A DNA stretch of 64,000 bases from Silvibacterium dinghuense. GTDB taxonomy: Bacteria; Acidobacteriota; Terriglobia; Terriglobales; Acidobacteriaceae. The position numbers and the translations under genes were made by a program. Each line of letters opens with the position of its first letter. Positions within the stretch are counted from its first letter, which is position 1. The notes below the pieces were generated by a model that did no database searches, had not been told where the DNA came from, and saw nothing but the letters and a program-made list of their open reading frames with translations. The DNA is taken from positions 1,674,001 to 1,738,000 of the forward strand of contig NZ_SDMK01000001.1 of NCBI RefSeq assembly GCF_004123295.1, written 5' to 3'. Below, piece after piece: positions 26,813 through 35,392 of this stretch.

Positions 26813-27984
26813 TGTGAATTCCTCAGTGGAATAGTGATGATGGCCTCACAGCCTCGACCGTCGCCCCCGGTAAGTTCCAGCGACGCCTCGTCCCCATAGA
26901 GCTGTTTCAAGCGTGACCGGACATTGGTGAGTCCGACGCCGAAGCGCAGGAGCGATCCCGGTGCCGGACCGGGGCCATCATCGCGGACGCAGAGCCTAAC
27001 TCTGCCGTTGTGGAGTTTGGCGGCGATCTCCAGCCGGCCTGCAGTGGAATCGACGCTGATGCCGTGCTTGATGGCATTTTCAACCAGCGGCTGCAGCGCC
27101 AGGCTTGGTACATAGACTCCGAGAAGGTCAGGTGGTATATCCATGTGAACCTTCAAGCGATCATGAAAGCGTGTCTGTTCGATCTCCAGATATTTGCCGA
27201 CGAATTCGAGCTCGCTCTGCAGGGTGATTTCGTTCTCCCGCTGTGCGAGGGCCATGCGCAGCAAATCGCCGAGGCTGACCAGCAGATGGCCCGCAGCATC
27301 GACGTCTTCCTGCATCAGAATTCCAATGGTGTGAAGGCTGTTGAACAAAAAGTGCGGATGCAGCTGGCTCTTGAGATTCTCAAGTTCTGCGTGGGAGAGC
27401 TGCGTCTCCAGTTGCGCCGCTATCGTCTGGCGCTCCATGGCAACCTGGTAAAAGTGCATCGACTGGTACAAGCCCACCACTAACCAGTATGTGAGTAAGC
27501 CGGTAAAGCTCATGAAGAGAACACCGACTCCGAACGGAGAAAGAAAGTGGAGCACGTCAGTGCCAGTGATGTGAAAAACAAACCGGAGAAGTCCAAGGCT
27601 CAGAAAGTATTGGGTGACAGATGCCACGGGAGCCATTGTGAGCGACGTGATTGTGTGGATCGCTATGTGAAGTACGACCCTCGGCCCCGTCAACGGGAAT
27701 CGTTTCGCAAGACCCATCACAAGCGGTGTGTACGCCGCCCATACATACCACCAGACAAGCTCGAGCGCGCCCTCGATCACCCAGTTGACGTGCGCACCCT
27801 GTACCTTCTCCACCACGATCCCTTGCGCGGCAAACAACAGTCCTACCATCGTCCATGCGCACAGGATCAAAATCCATTTCTTGCGGACCGTACCTGATGT
27901 GGTGTGCGGCAATGGGTGTGTCAGCCCTCTGGCACGGAGTATAGCTGAAACTCCGACGGAGACATGACCGAGGGCAGGAACCAT
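26809..27984 (-). CDS. LytS/AlgZ-type sensor histidine kinase
   Basis: 391 residues. Four membrane spans in the first 190 residues form the sensor. The His_kinase region follows with ELENLKSQLHPHFLFNSLHTIGILM, whose first His of HPHF is the phospho-acceptor, and a HATPase with LVENAIKHGI, RDDGPGP and FGVGLTNVRSRLKQLYG. Its stop overlaps the LytTR regulator start (ATGA). The first 30 residues before the first span are weakly conserved in type, so a GTG start nearer the span is possible. Confidence 0.9.
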   Translation of the reverse strand: MVPALGHVSVGVSAILRARGLTHPLPHTTSGTVRKKWILILCAWTMVGLLFAAQGIVVEKVQGAHVNWVIEGALELVWWYVWAAYTPLVMGLAKRFPLTGPRVVLHIAIHTITSLTMAPVASVTQYFLSLGLLRFVFHITGTDVLHFLSPFGVGVLFMSFTGLLTYWLVVGLYQSMHFYQVAMERQTIAAQLETQLSHAELENLKSQLHPHFLFNSLHTIGILMQEDVDAAGHLLVSLGDLLRMALAQRENEITLQSELEFVGKYLEIEQTRFHDRLKVHMDIPPDLLGVYVPSLALQPLVENAIKHGISVDSTAGRLEIAAKLHNGRVRLCVRDDGPGPAPGSLLRFGVGLTNVRSRLKQLYGDEASLELTGGDGRGCEAIITIPLRNSH

Positions 27985-28130
27985 CGAGAGTGCCAGAGTG
28001 CCCTTTTAAGGCCAATTCCGCCGCTTGTCTTATTGCGGACACCGCTTGTCACTTTTCCTGCAAGAACTGATTCTTCGCGCCCTATTGTCCAGTGAGCAGG
28101 ACCATTCAGGTTGACGTAAAGGAGTTCCCC

Positions 28131-28649
28131 ATGAAGAAGATTCTTACTCAGTTTGGAGCATGCGCGCTTGCAGTCGCTCTGGTGGCGCCATGGGCGCAGG
28201 CGCAGACAGCAAAATTCCAGTCCGCTTTCGGAGAAGATGCCGGAACGCTCTCCAAAAAATTCACCGGACTCGCGCGCGTGATGGCAGGCAAGTATGACTG
28301 GAAACCCGGCCAGGGCGTTCGCTCCGTCAGCGACGTGTTCAACTTCATCGTTACGGAGAACGGTATGCTCGCCGGCGTGCTCTCGGGCACACCGAATACG
28401 GGGGGACAGCGCGCACCCATCACCGATCCGGGGAAATTGCAGGAAGCTTTGAAGACTTCATACGCCAGTCTACAAAAAGCGATCACGACACTTTCCGACA
28501 GCGACCTGCAGACACACGTAAAGCTGTTCGGAGAAGACATGACGAAGCAGGACGCGGTGATGTTGATTCTCGAAGATCAGCACGAGCATCTGGGGCAGTC
28601 AATTGCCTACGCGCGCACCAACGGTGTGGTTCCGCCCTGGTCGAAGTAG
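28131..28649 (+). CDS. Secreted DinB-like protein
   Basis: 172 residues from ATG 28131, with AAGGAG upstream. A signal peptide (KKILTQFGACALAVALVAPWAQA) is followed by a DinB/YfiT-like four-helix bundle (SAFGEDAGTLSKKFTGLARVM...GVRSVSDVFNFIVTENG...LILEDQHEHLGQSIAYAR). The distal DQHEHLGQ histidines of the metal site are kept. The first one, normally in a H-x-x-H context of the second helix, is not evident. DinB proteins are metal-binding and often thiol related; an exported form is unusual. The next gene lies 54 bases downstream and is also exported. Confidence 0.75.
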   Translation: MKKILTQFGACALAVALVAPWAQAQTAKFQSAFGEDAGTLSKKFTGLARVMAGKYDWKPGQGVRSVSDVFNFIVTENGMLAGVLSGTPNTGGQRAPITDPGKLQEALKTSYASLQKAITTLSDSDLQTHVKLFGEDMTKQDAVMLILEDQHEHLGQSIAYARTNGVVPPWSK

Positions 28650-28703
28650 GAGCGCCGCGCGCCATGCGCATCGGTTGACTTAATAAAACAAGGAGATGAT
28701 CCC

Positions 28704-29327
28704 ATGATTCGTAGCTGCGATCTTGTATTGAGTTGTTTTCTTATGGGACTGACGCTCAACGTGAGTGCACAGCAGTCTGCTCCGGCCGCATCTGCGCCGC
28801 CTCCGCCCGTCGGGACACTCGCAGGGCATCCAGACTGGCCTGCGGCAAAGAACCCCGGCGACGTGGACACCGTGGACCACCTCCTCGCAACGCTCTATGA
28901 CGTGGTCTCCGGCCCAGCCGGACAACGCGACTGGGACCGCTTCCGCGCATTGTTTTTGCCCGACGGGCGGATTGTCTCACTTGTTCCGGAATCTGCGGCC
29001 ATGAAAGATAGACCGGCGCGCAAGGGCGATGCGATTTTCCTAACCCCCGACATGTTCGCGCAGCAGAACGATTCCTACTTCAAGACGAACGGTTTCTTCG
29101 AGCGCAGCATCGCGAACCGCGTTGAGGAGTTTGGCAATCTTATCGAGGTGTGGAGCACATCCGAAATCCGGGACGCGAAGGACGACGTCCAGCCATCCTC
29201 GCGAGGCATCGATTCGTTCCAGATTGTGCATGCTCACGGACGCTTCTGGATCGCCAGCCTTCTCTTTGATCATGAGCGACCAGGGCTGACGCTGCCCGCG
29301 AAGTACCTGAAAACGCCCGGGCAATAA
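28704..29327 (+). CDS. Secreted SnoaL/NTF2-like protein
   Basis: 207 residues. The signal peptide (IRSCDLVLSCFLMGLTLNVSAQ) and a Pro/Ala-rich spacer come first. An NTF2-like cone fold follows, recognised from VDHLLATLYDVVSGPAGQRDWDRFRALFLPDGRIV and the late strands RGIDSFQIVHAHGRFWIASLLFDHE. AAGGAGATGATCCC precedes the ATG. The catalytic role is unknown; members include isomerases and binding proteins. It is probably cotranscribed with the DinB-like gene. Confidence 0.75.
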   Translation: MIRSCDLVLSCFLMGLTLNVSAQQSAPAASAPPPPVGTLAGHPDWPAAKNPGDVDTVDHLLATLYDVVSGPAGQRDWDRFRALFLPDGRIVSLVPESAAMKDRPARKGDAIFLTPDMFAQQNDSYFKTNGFFERSIANRVEEFGNLIEVWSTSEIRDAKDDVQPSSRGIDSFQIVHAHGRFWIASLLFDHERPGLTLPAKYLKTPGQ

Positions 29328-29602
29328 CGAGAGCGCTTACCAGAGTCCCAACAGCCACCTCTGCCTGTACCGAAGTCAGCTTTCCAGACGCTCATTCTTG
29401 GCGGATCTCCGCCAAAATCTCGGGCAGCTATGACGGGGAGGCGAGCTTCAAGGAAAGAGGCGTGGAGTATCGCGACGCAGGACGGACCGATTGCTGCGAA
29501 GGTGAGTGCAGCCGCACGACGAAAGACAGTGATCCAACGCTTCGGGATGAATTCCAATATTGCGAGATGTAAGTAAAGCCGCTGCGATGCCAGGCTTCGA
29601 CC

Positions 29603-29980
29603 TCAGCTCTTGTGGACGACCTCGAACGAGTATCCGTCCGGATCGAATACATCGGCGGCGTAGTATCCCGGATAATATTCGACTCGTGCCCGCGGAGAGA
29701 TATTGTCCTTAGCGCCCGCGGAGATCGCAGCCTTATAGAACTCATCGACCTTTTCATTGCTTTCGGCCATGAAGCCCCAGTGAATGGAGGCCGGAGCGGG
29801 TTTTCCCTGCTGGAGCCAGAAGAACGCCTGCTTTCCATCACCAAATCCCCAGAGATCAGGATGACCGTCTTCGCCCTTGTAGGGCAGGAAGAACCTGATC
29901 TTGAGAGGCTTTAAGGCCGCCTCATAGAACGCCAGCGAACGTTCGACATTGCCGACAGTCAGAATCATAAAACCGAGCAT
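29603..29980 (-). CDS. VOC-family (glyoxalase-like) protein
   Basis: 125 residues with two beta-alpha-beta-beta-beta modules: MLGFMILTVGNVERSLAFYEAALKPL and FMAESNEKVDEFYKAAISAGAK...YYPGYYAADVFDPDGYSFEVVHKS. The usual metal ligands at HV...E are only partly kept (E in FEVV). The gene starts 11 bases after the azoreductase stop with AAGGAGAAGACC upstream. The pair suggests detoxification of quinones, aldehydes or other electrophiles. Confidence 0.85.
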   Translation of the reverse strand: MLGFMILTVGNVERSLAFYEAALKPLKIRFFLPYKGEDGHPDLWGFGDGKQAFFWLQQGKPAPASIHWGFMAESNEKVDEFYKAAISAGAKDNISPRARVEYYPGYYAADVFDPDGYSFEVVHKS

Positions 29981-29991
29981 GGTCTTCTCCT

Positions 29992-30600
29992 TCAGATCAC
30001 GAGTGCTTCTACGGCCTTTTCGCCGTTGGATACAGCATGGATTGCAAGGGGCGGTATGTTCATGCCCTCAGCCCTTACGGTTTGTACATCTTCGATCCCA
30101 ATGAAGCCAAGAATCTGCCGCAGATACGGCTCGACCGTGTCCCACGGCTTCCAATCTCCCTCACTAAACACTCCGCCGGACGCAAGCACCAGGATTGCCT
30201 TCTTGCCTTTCGCAAGCCCCTCTACACCCGTACCTGCGTAGTTGAACGTCTTGCCAGCACGCACAACGTGGTCGATCCACGCCTTCAGCGATGACGGAAT
30301 TCCGAAGTTCCACATGGGGCTGGCAATCACCAAAATGTCCGACGCCATCAGCTCGTCGATAAGCTGGTCGGAACGATATGCGTCTTTCTTAAGCGCTTCC
30401 GCCTCCGCCGGGTCCTTCGTGGAAATTGCCTTCAGCGTCGGCAGATCCAGGTGGGGAAGCTTGTCCTTCACAAGATCTCGGATGACAACCTTCGCCTCCG
30501 AGTACTGCACTTCAAGCCGTTCTCTCACCTTGCGTGTCAGTTGGCGGCTCGCCGACTCAGCTCCCCGAGGGCTCGATTCGACAATCAAAATCTGGTTCAC
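29992..30600 (-). CDS. azoR: FMN-dependent NADH-azoreductase
   Basis: 202 residues of a flavodoxin-like quinone reductase that reduces quinones and azo dyes with NADH. The N-terminal FMN phosphate loop is SSPRGAESASRQLT. The isoalloxazine loop reads ASPMWNFGIPSSLKAWIDHVVRAGKTFNY, and ASGGVFSEGDWKPWD is also typical of AzoR. The gene diverges from an HxlR regulator, a common pairing in which the regulator senses quinones or aldehydes. Confidence 0.92.
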   Translation of the reverse strand: MNQILIVESSPRGAESASRQLTRKVRERLEVQYSEAKVVIRDLVKDKLPHLDLPTLKAISTKDPAEAEALKKDAYRSDQLIDELMASDILVIASPMWNFGIPSSLKAWIDHVVRAGKTFNYAGTGVEGLAKGKKAILVLASGGVFSEGDWKPWDTVEPYLRQILGFIGIEDVQTVRAEGMNIPPLAIHAVSNGEKAVEALVI

Positions 30601-30654
30601 AATGTTCCTCCGATTCCTATACTTACCTTTCGTGTGCTTATTCTATTTAGGAGG

Positions 30655-30672
30655 CTTATTATCAACAATAAG
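30655..30672. promoter_or_regulatory. Inverted repeat in the azoR-hxlR divergent promoter
   Basis: CTTATT-ATCAAC-AATAAG lies about 35 bases upstream of the HxlR start and 55 bases upstream of azoR. It is a plausible operator for the HxlR regulator, short and so of modest weight. Confidence 0.4.
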
Positions 30673-30707
30673 GCACTTTGAGCTACGCAGCGTACATGGA
30701 GGTAAGC

Positions 30708-31106
30708 ATGAAAAAAGGCATATCCAAAAAGCCGCTGGATTCGGCCTCAGTCTGCGGCCACGAAGACCCCGCTGCGGTCCGTGAACTCCTGACCAAGGTG
30801 GGGGATAAATGGAGCATTTTTTTGATCCTCTCTTTAGCGCAGTTGCCGGGTGGGCGCGCTCGCTTTTCCGAGCTCGAAAAAGCGATTCCCGGTATCTCAC
30901 AAAGAATGTTGACTGTGACAGTGCGAAGTTTGGAGAGAGACGGATTGCTCACCCGAGAGTTGTTTGCCGAGGTCCCTCTTCGCGTGGAGTACGAACTGAC
31001 TGCTCTCGGGCGAAGCCTGCTTCCCCCTATGTGGGGCCTGGTGGACTGGGTCAAAGAGAACTGGCAACAAGTAAAAGAATCGCGGACAGAATTTGATGCA
31101 AGGTAG
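30708..31106 (+). CDS. HxlR-family transcriptional regulator
   Basis: 132 residues. The winged helix shows the family pattern VRELLTKVGDKWSIFLILSLAQLPGGRARFSELEKAIPGISQRMLTVTVRSLERDGLLTRELFAEVPLRVEYELTALGRSLLPPMWGLVDW. A Cys (SVCGHE) near the N-terminus lies where several HxlR proteins carry a redox-sensing cysteine. The start at 30708 has GGAGGT upstream. The gene is divergent from azoR-VOC, which it probably controls. Confidence 0.9.
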   Translation: MKKGISKKPLDSASVCGHEDPAAVRELLTKVGDKWSIFLILSLAQLPGGRARFSELEKAIPGISQRMLTVTVRSLERDGLLTRELFAEVPLRVEYELTALGRSLLPPMWGLVDWVKENWQQVKESRTEFDAR

Positions 31107-31150
31107 TCGGTGCGACCATCAGATGGATTCGCAAACAGCACGGCCTCTGT

Positions 31151-31336
31151 TCAATGAACTCGCGCCGCTCGATGACCAAAGCCGTCTTGCGCACGATCAA
31201 ATGGCGTATTCCAGTTGGGCGGTGGTGGTTCGAGCGCAGCAGGAATAGGGTGAGTTCCGCGGCAATCGAAGGTGCGCTGAAGAGCTTTTGCTGCTAGGAA
31301 GACGTCGAGCGTTCTCGACTGAATCAACAAAACCAT
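31151..31336 (-). pseudogene. C-terminal remnant of an AbiEii-like nucleotidyltransferase
   Basis: The minus strand reads DVFLAAKALQRTFDCRGTHPIPAALEPPPPNWNTPFDRAQDG. The A-x-x-x-TF-x-x-RGT-x-x-P...W-x-x-PF pattern resembles the C-terminal tail of AbiEii/AbiGii toxins. No catalytic part is present. It lies downstream of the ABC-3C operon and about 4 kb from the intact AbiE pair, and may be a relic of another copy. Confidence 0.4.
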
Positions 31337-31420
31337 ATCAACAAGGTCCCGGAACCTGCTGTTCGCCGTTCCAGCGCGAGGCAGCGTGTATCGGGTCCGA
31401 TTCAGAGAATTTCTGCGGAA

Positions 31421-33406
31421 TTACACTTGCTTCTGAGGAGTATCTGTCCACTCGCCAGGAACTAGCGCCTTTCCACGCCATTCTTCGGTCAGTTGAACGC
31501 CTGGTATATTTCCCCAGACATCATCGTCAGCATGATCAAGGACGATGATCTGAAGTCTGCCCGTTGCGAGTAGAACTTCTTCACTCAGGAGCTCAAAAAC
31601 TTTTCGGACTGCTACTATATCTTGATCTCTCCACGGCACATCGGTTGCAGCTTCGTTGGGCCGTGCTGCGGTTTTCGGAAAATATACTTGGCTCGGTTGG
31701 TCATAGATGAGGATAGCTGGGACGGGGTGATGCGGCTCACTCAGAAAAAATCTCTGCAATGCAAGTGTCATCGCCATGTGGTACGCGAGCCAGTTTGCTC
31801 CGCTTCCAATCTCCCAAAGGTAATCGTCTCGATTGCCGCGAACTACCTTAACCGTTAATTCGTCCACAATCAGTTTGACTGGTGCGTCAGGCCATTCGGC
31901 ATCAAGTTTAGATACACAGCGACTTGCGATGGTCTCAACCTGATCCAGAGCGTTGCGCAGCTTTCGTCGAATTTCAGAATCCGAGACAATCGCTTGTAGC
32001 GTGGCGATCTGTGAACGAAGCGTCGCGATCTCCTCTCTGACACCCGAGGACTGATCTGCTTTGTCATAAAGTTGCAGGGCTTGATCCAGACGTCCGAGAA
32101 ACCTCTCGGTTCTGTCGAATTTGTTTCTGATCTCCTGTGCCTCTTGCGAGCTGTGCTCCAGGATACTCGCCTCTTGACGGATTGCACTGAGTCGCTCCAA
32201 AACAGTTTCCGTTGCGGCGCGCTGCCTAATCACCTCTTTGTCGAGAGTATCGGAAAAATTGGGATGAGATCGCAGCCGAACCTCTAAGGCATCGAGAGCA
32301 TTGCAGAGGGTTTCAAGACGTTCGGGGCCGGCAGATTCCAGAGAAGCAATAGGGTCGAGCTCGGCTTGTTGATTTTCCGCAGTCAATTTACGCAGCCAAT
32401 CCGCAATCCCGAGTCGATCACGCTGCATTCTGATGGCTCCGCCGTATGCTTCGCTACTTTCCAGAAGACGTCTAAGCTCATTCAGCCGGTTCCTGTGCTC
32501 CGACAGACTGAGAGCGACAACCGATTCTTCGCTTCGTAGAAGTTCAAGGCGGTTAAGTGCTACGTCTATTCCCGCAAGGGTCGGATTCGCCATAACCTCG
32601 GTGCCGGAGGTTATATTTCGAAGCAAATCCAAAATGGTGTTCCAATCCTCGGAGATCAATTGGTCGGACGGAAGAAGCCCCAGTTCGATCGCCTGCCGGA
32701 CCCAGCTTTGCGCTTCTAGGCGCCAAGCCGAAGACGCGTTCACCAGATCTCGCAGTTCAGATTCTTTCCTGCGCAGGTTTCGGTTCAGGCGGTCAAGCTC
32801 AAATCGCGCCTGAAGGATTTCAGCCGTGACGGCACCGAGAACATAGGGGAAGATTGTCTTCAGCTTTTCCTTGTGTTCGGTCAAGTCCGTTTTGAAGAAG
32901 AAGACATCGGGATTCGCCACGATATTCTGCGGCTGAAAGGTGAAGGCCATTAGGTCCCGAAAGCTAGGTCGAGACTTGAACCCTACGTCTGGACCCGGTT
33001 CAAAATCGAGAGATGTCAAACCCGAAAGACGATTCAGCATCGCCTTGACCACGTCCACATTGGTCGATTTCCCATCAATAATGGCGGGAACATCAACGGT
33101 GGGTGCTTCCAGTAAAAACATATCTCCCGTATTTTGCTGATCACCGGGCTCTCGACGTGCCAAAAGCTTTTGGCCCTCAAGAGTATCGATGACGATTCCA
33201 AACCAACTACAATTCTCACGAATCACGCCAACGGGAATTGAGCATTTATCGGAGCCCAGGCAATAGTCGATGATTGGGACCACGGCGGATTTACCAGTCT
33301 TGGAAGCGCCGCTAATCACATTCACGACACCAGGTTGAAATTCGACAACGCGCGGAGCAGCATTGTTTCGCGACCAAAGAATCAATTTGCGCAGCTGGAA
33401 GTACAT
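31421..33406 (-). CDS. ABC-3C system SMC-like ATPase (DUF3732)
   Basis: 661 residues from ATG 33406, which overlaps the upstream stop as TGATG. The N-terminus has YFQLRKLILWSRNNAAPRVVEFQPGVVNVISGASKTGKSAVV with Walker A at residues 33-40. A long coiled-coil region (about 200-480) follows. The C-terminal half carries a Walker B-like AILIYDQPSQVYFP, then RLQIIVLDHADDDVWGNIPGVQLTEEWRGKALVP, typical of DUF3732. Such ATPases are the motor part of three-component ABC systems, predicted antiviral conflict modules. It is encoded last in the operon. Confidence 0.85.
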   Translation of the reverse strand: MYFQLRKLILWSRNNAAPRVVEFQPGVVNVISGASKTGKSAVVPIIDYCLGSDKCSIPVGVIRENCSWFGIVIDTLEGQKLLARREPGDQQNTGDMFLLEAPTVDVPAIIDGKSTNVDVVKAMLNRLSGLTSLDFEPGPDVGFKSRPSFRDLMAFTFQPQNIVANPDVFFFKTDLTEHKEKLKTIFPYVLGAVTAEILQARFELDRLNRNLRRKESELRDLVNASSAWRLEAQSWVRQAIELGLLPSDQLISEDWNTILDLLRNITSGTEVMANPTLAGIDVALNRLELLRSEESVVALSLSEHRNRLNELRRLLESSEAYGGAIRMQRDRLGIADWLRKLTAENQQAELDPIASLESAGPERLETLCNALDALEVRLRSHPNFSDTLDKEVIRQRAATETVLERLSAIRQEASILEHSSQEAQEIRNKFDRTERFLGRLDQALQLYDKADQSSGVREEIATLRSQIATLQAIVSDSEIRRKLRNALDQVETIASRCVSKLDAEWPDAPVKLIVDELTVKVVRGNRDDYLWEIGSGANWLAYHMAMTLALQRFFLSEPHHPVPAILIYDQPSQVYFPKTAARPNEAATDVPWRDQDIVAVRKVFELLSEEVLLATGRLQIIVLDHADDDVWGNIPGVQLTEEWRGKALVPGEWTDTPQKQV

Positions 33407-33900
33407 CAGAACTCCACTCGTAAGGTCGTAGCGATTTGGTTGAGACCGGTCTTGGAAAACCAATAGCCAATCTTCTCGGCACTGTTCGGTAAGTTCTTCA
33501 GGCGCTCTGGCAGCACCGTTTTGGCGACCGCACCGAGCAGCGTATTCGCTCTCACAGTTGCTTCTACATAGTTGACAGTTAACAACCCTCCGCGAATCCC
33601 CAGTTCAAGCGAATCCCACGTCAGTTTGCGGAGAATCAACGCTCTTTCATGCACAGCAAGAAGATTTTCCCGTTCTTCGCCGAGTTTTGCGGCGAAGAGG
33701 GTCAAGCCTGATGCCTTTCGAGTTGACTCGATCACCTCGCTTGTCTGGCGGTGCATCAACAGAGGCAGGATCAAGAAAAGTAACGGCATCGGAGCGGGGC
33801 GACTGTCATCCGCCTGAAAACCTAATCCAAACTTCCAAAGTGCGAACGCACCTAGAGCGGGATTTTGGATAATTTCTGATTCATTCAACTCAACACTCAT
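33406..33900 (-). CDS. ABC-3C system middle component
   Basis: 164 residues. It reads NESEIIQNPALGAFALWKFGLGFQ...MPLLFLILPLLMHRQTSEVIESTRKASGLTLFAAKLGEERENLLAVHERALILRKLTWDSLELGIRGGLLTVN. The NPAlgA-x-x-LW opening, the PLLFLILPLLLH core and the S-x-GL-x-x-FA pattern are those of the small middle subunits of ABC-3C systems. It overlaps both neighbours by 1-4 bases, so subunit output is coupled. Function is inferred from gene order. Confidence 0.78.
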   Translation of the reverse strand: MSVELNESEIIQNPALGAFALWKFGLGFQADDSRPAPMPLLFLILPLLMHRQTSEVIESTRKASGLTLFAAKLGEERENLLAVHERALILRKLTWDSLELGIRGGLLTVNYVEATVRANTLLGAVAKTVLPERLKNLPNSAEKIGYWFSKTGLNQIATTLRVEF

Positions 33901-35081
33901 TGGCCACCATCCTTCAAGAGTTCGACATAATCAGGGTGCCAACCAATCGTCTTCACATCTGCCAACGCGTTGAGACATCCATGAACAAAGTGACCAGGGA
34001 CCGCCTGCCCATCGAGCGGAGGCTGCATTTGGGCAGATTGACGGTAGACAATGCGACCTCTGACGAGTGCATCCTTATCACTATGGACATCAGAAACCTC
34101 TCCCTTTACTAGTCCATGCCGACGCACCAATTCCGCATCCCATTCTTCAAGGCTTCTTTGGAATAGGACGCCAGCTTCCGCCCATGAGGATTTATCGGCA
34201 GCAGCTCTCAAAAAATCGCTGACTGCTCGGACGCGCTCGTCGGAATTGACCTGAATGATATCCAGTTGCCTTACGAACGTGGGATGTGTTGCCAAAAGCG
34301 TCGAAACGGCTCCGTCAGACGGAGCCGACGTTAGAGGTGCAAGAAACCCCGGCAGATTGTTTCTCTGAACGAAATTGCGGAACTCCATTTTAAATTCGTC
34401 GCCGTCAAGCAAGGCAGGCTTGCCACTTCGGATCAAACGATCAGCTATTTCTTTTGCTCTTCCGATAGCGAACTGGCATAACGGATCAACGAGATTAGTA
34501 GCCACAGTGGGAGTTAGGAGGGCACGAATTGGATCAACGGGGTCATTGTCGCAACTCACAACCTTAAATCGAGAGATCACTGCGAATCTTGCTTCCGGCG
34601 TTGCTCCCAGGAATGTTTGGAGATGAGATGCACAAGTTGGCAGCTTCCTAAGCTTTTTCAAAGTGGATTTAATTTCGGAGGTTATGCTTTCGATTTGAAT
34701 TCCCGTCATCGCATCACTGAGCGCAGCCGCTCGCGCGCCGGTCTTCACGGGAGTGACGTACAACCTGTACTGCGTGGAAACAGAAAAAGCACTGCTCGAA
34801 GATACACTTGAGAGCCAATTATCGAGACATTTCCAAAAATCAACTGCCCAATCGGAGAGCGGATTCTGCGAAAGAGCGCTCTTTGCTTGCTCTAAAAGAG
34901 CAGATCCGTCAACGTAATGAATCGCAACGTCATCTAGATATTCGAGCGATACTTTGGCCTTGGCTGGGCAAGTGAGAAGGTGATAGCACAGGCGCACTGG
35001 CTGAATAGCAAACCCGAGATACTGCCCGGGCGCCGTATGTTTGGGCCGTTTTAGAACAACCGCGTCAGACAGTATCGTCAT
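33897..35081 (-). CDS. ABC-3C system effector: putative nuclease with ABC-3C C-terminal domain
   Basis: 394 residues, first gene of the operon. The N-terminal 70 residues (GQYLGFAIQPVRLCYHLLTC...VSLEYLDDVAIHYVDGSALLEQAKSAL) carry a restriction-nuclease-like pattern: Glu47, Asp50/51, then Q65-x-K67. It resembles the DUF4297/Cap4 type. The rest matches the C-terminal domain expected for ABC-3C effectors, with ADRLIRSGKPALLDGDEF, YRQSAQMQPPLDGQ and the ending PGHFVHGCLNALADVKTIGWHPDYVELL. The most likely role is a DNA-cutting effector released when the ATPase senses invasion. The nuclease call rests on motif reading alone. Confidence 0.7.
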   Translation of the reverse strand: MTILSDAVVLKRPKHTAPGQYLGFAIQPVRLCYHLLTCPAKAKVSLEYLDDVAIHYVDGSALLEQAKSALSQNPLSDWAVDFWKCLDNWLSSVSSSSAFSVSTQYRLYVTPVKTGARAAALSDAMTGIQIESITSEIKSTLKKLRKLPTCASHLQTFLGATPEARFAVISRFKVVSCDNDPVDPIRALLTPTVATNLVDPLCQFAIGRAKEIADRLIRSGKPALLDGDEFKMEFRNFVQRNNLPGFLAPLTSAPSDGAVSTLLATHPTFVRQLDIIQVNSDERVRAVSDFLRAAADKSSWAEAGVLFQRSLEEWDAELVRRHGLVKGEVSDVHSDKDALVRGRIVYRQSAQMQPPLDGQAVPGHFVHGCLNALADVKTIGWHPDYVELLKDGGQ

Positions 35082-35392
35082 TAAAGATGTTTCTGGAACT
35101 CGACAAACTACAGAAGTAATTGATCGGTCTGATTTTACCTCAATTGCTCAAAGGGTCTGTCGCCGTCCGCGCCCTAATGCTGGCGGATACCGGCTCAAGA
35201 GGAGCCCGCCGTAAACGAACCCCATCTGCAGAAGGCTGGAGGCTGTCCCCCAGCGGGGTAGAAGGGGCGCTCCGCCACGCTCCAGAGGCCGTTCTGCTCG
35301 CAATCCCACCAATAACTAAACAGCTATCTACTGGACTACTTTATTTCGCCATCTTGGCCTGGTTTTGCTCCGCCCTTGACGCAGTCGATCTC
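35082..35392. other. Intergenic region between ABC-3C and AbiE operons
   Basis: This 311-base stretch upstream of the ABC-3C operon must hold its promoter. I see no convincing gene or palindrome in it. Confidence 0.3.

Noticed and set aside
29270-29557. Minus-strand ORF with a signal-like start between the SnoaL-like and VOC genes
   Set aside because: TTG start, no domain after the hydrophobic stretch and partial overlap with the SnoaL-like gene end; could be a decayed gene but cannot be supported.
34051-34254. Plus-strand ORFs within the ABC-3C operon
   Set aside because: They are shadows of a well-supported minus-strand gene, without ribosome sites or recognisable domains.
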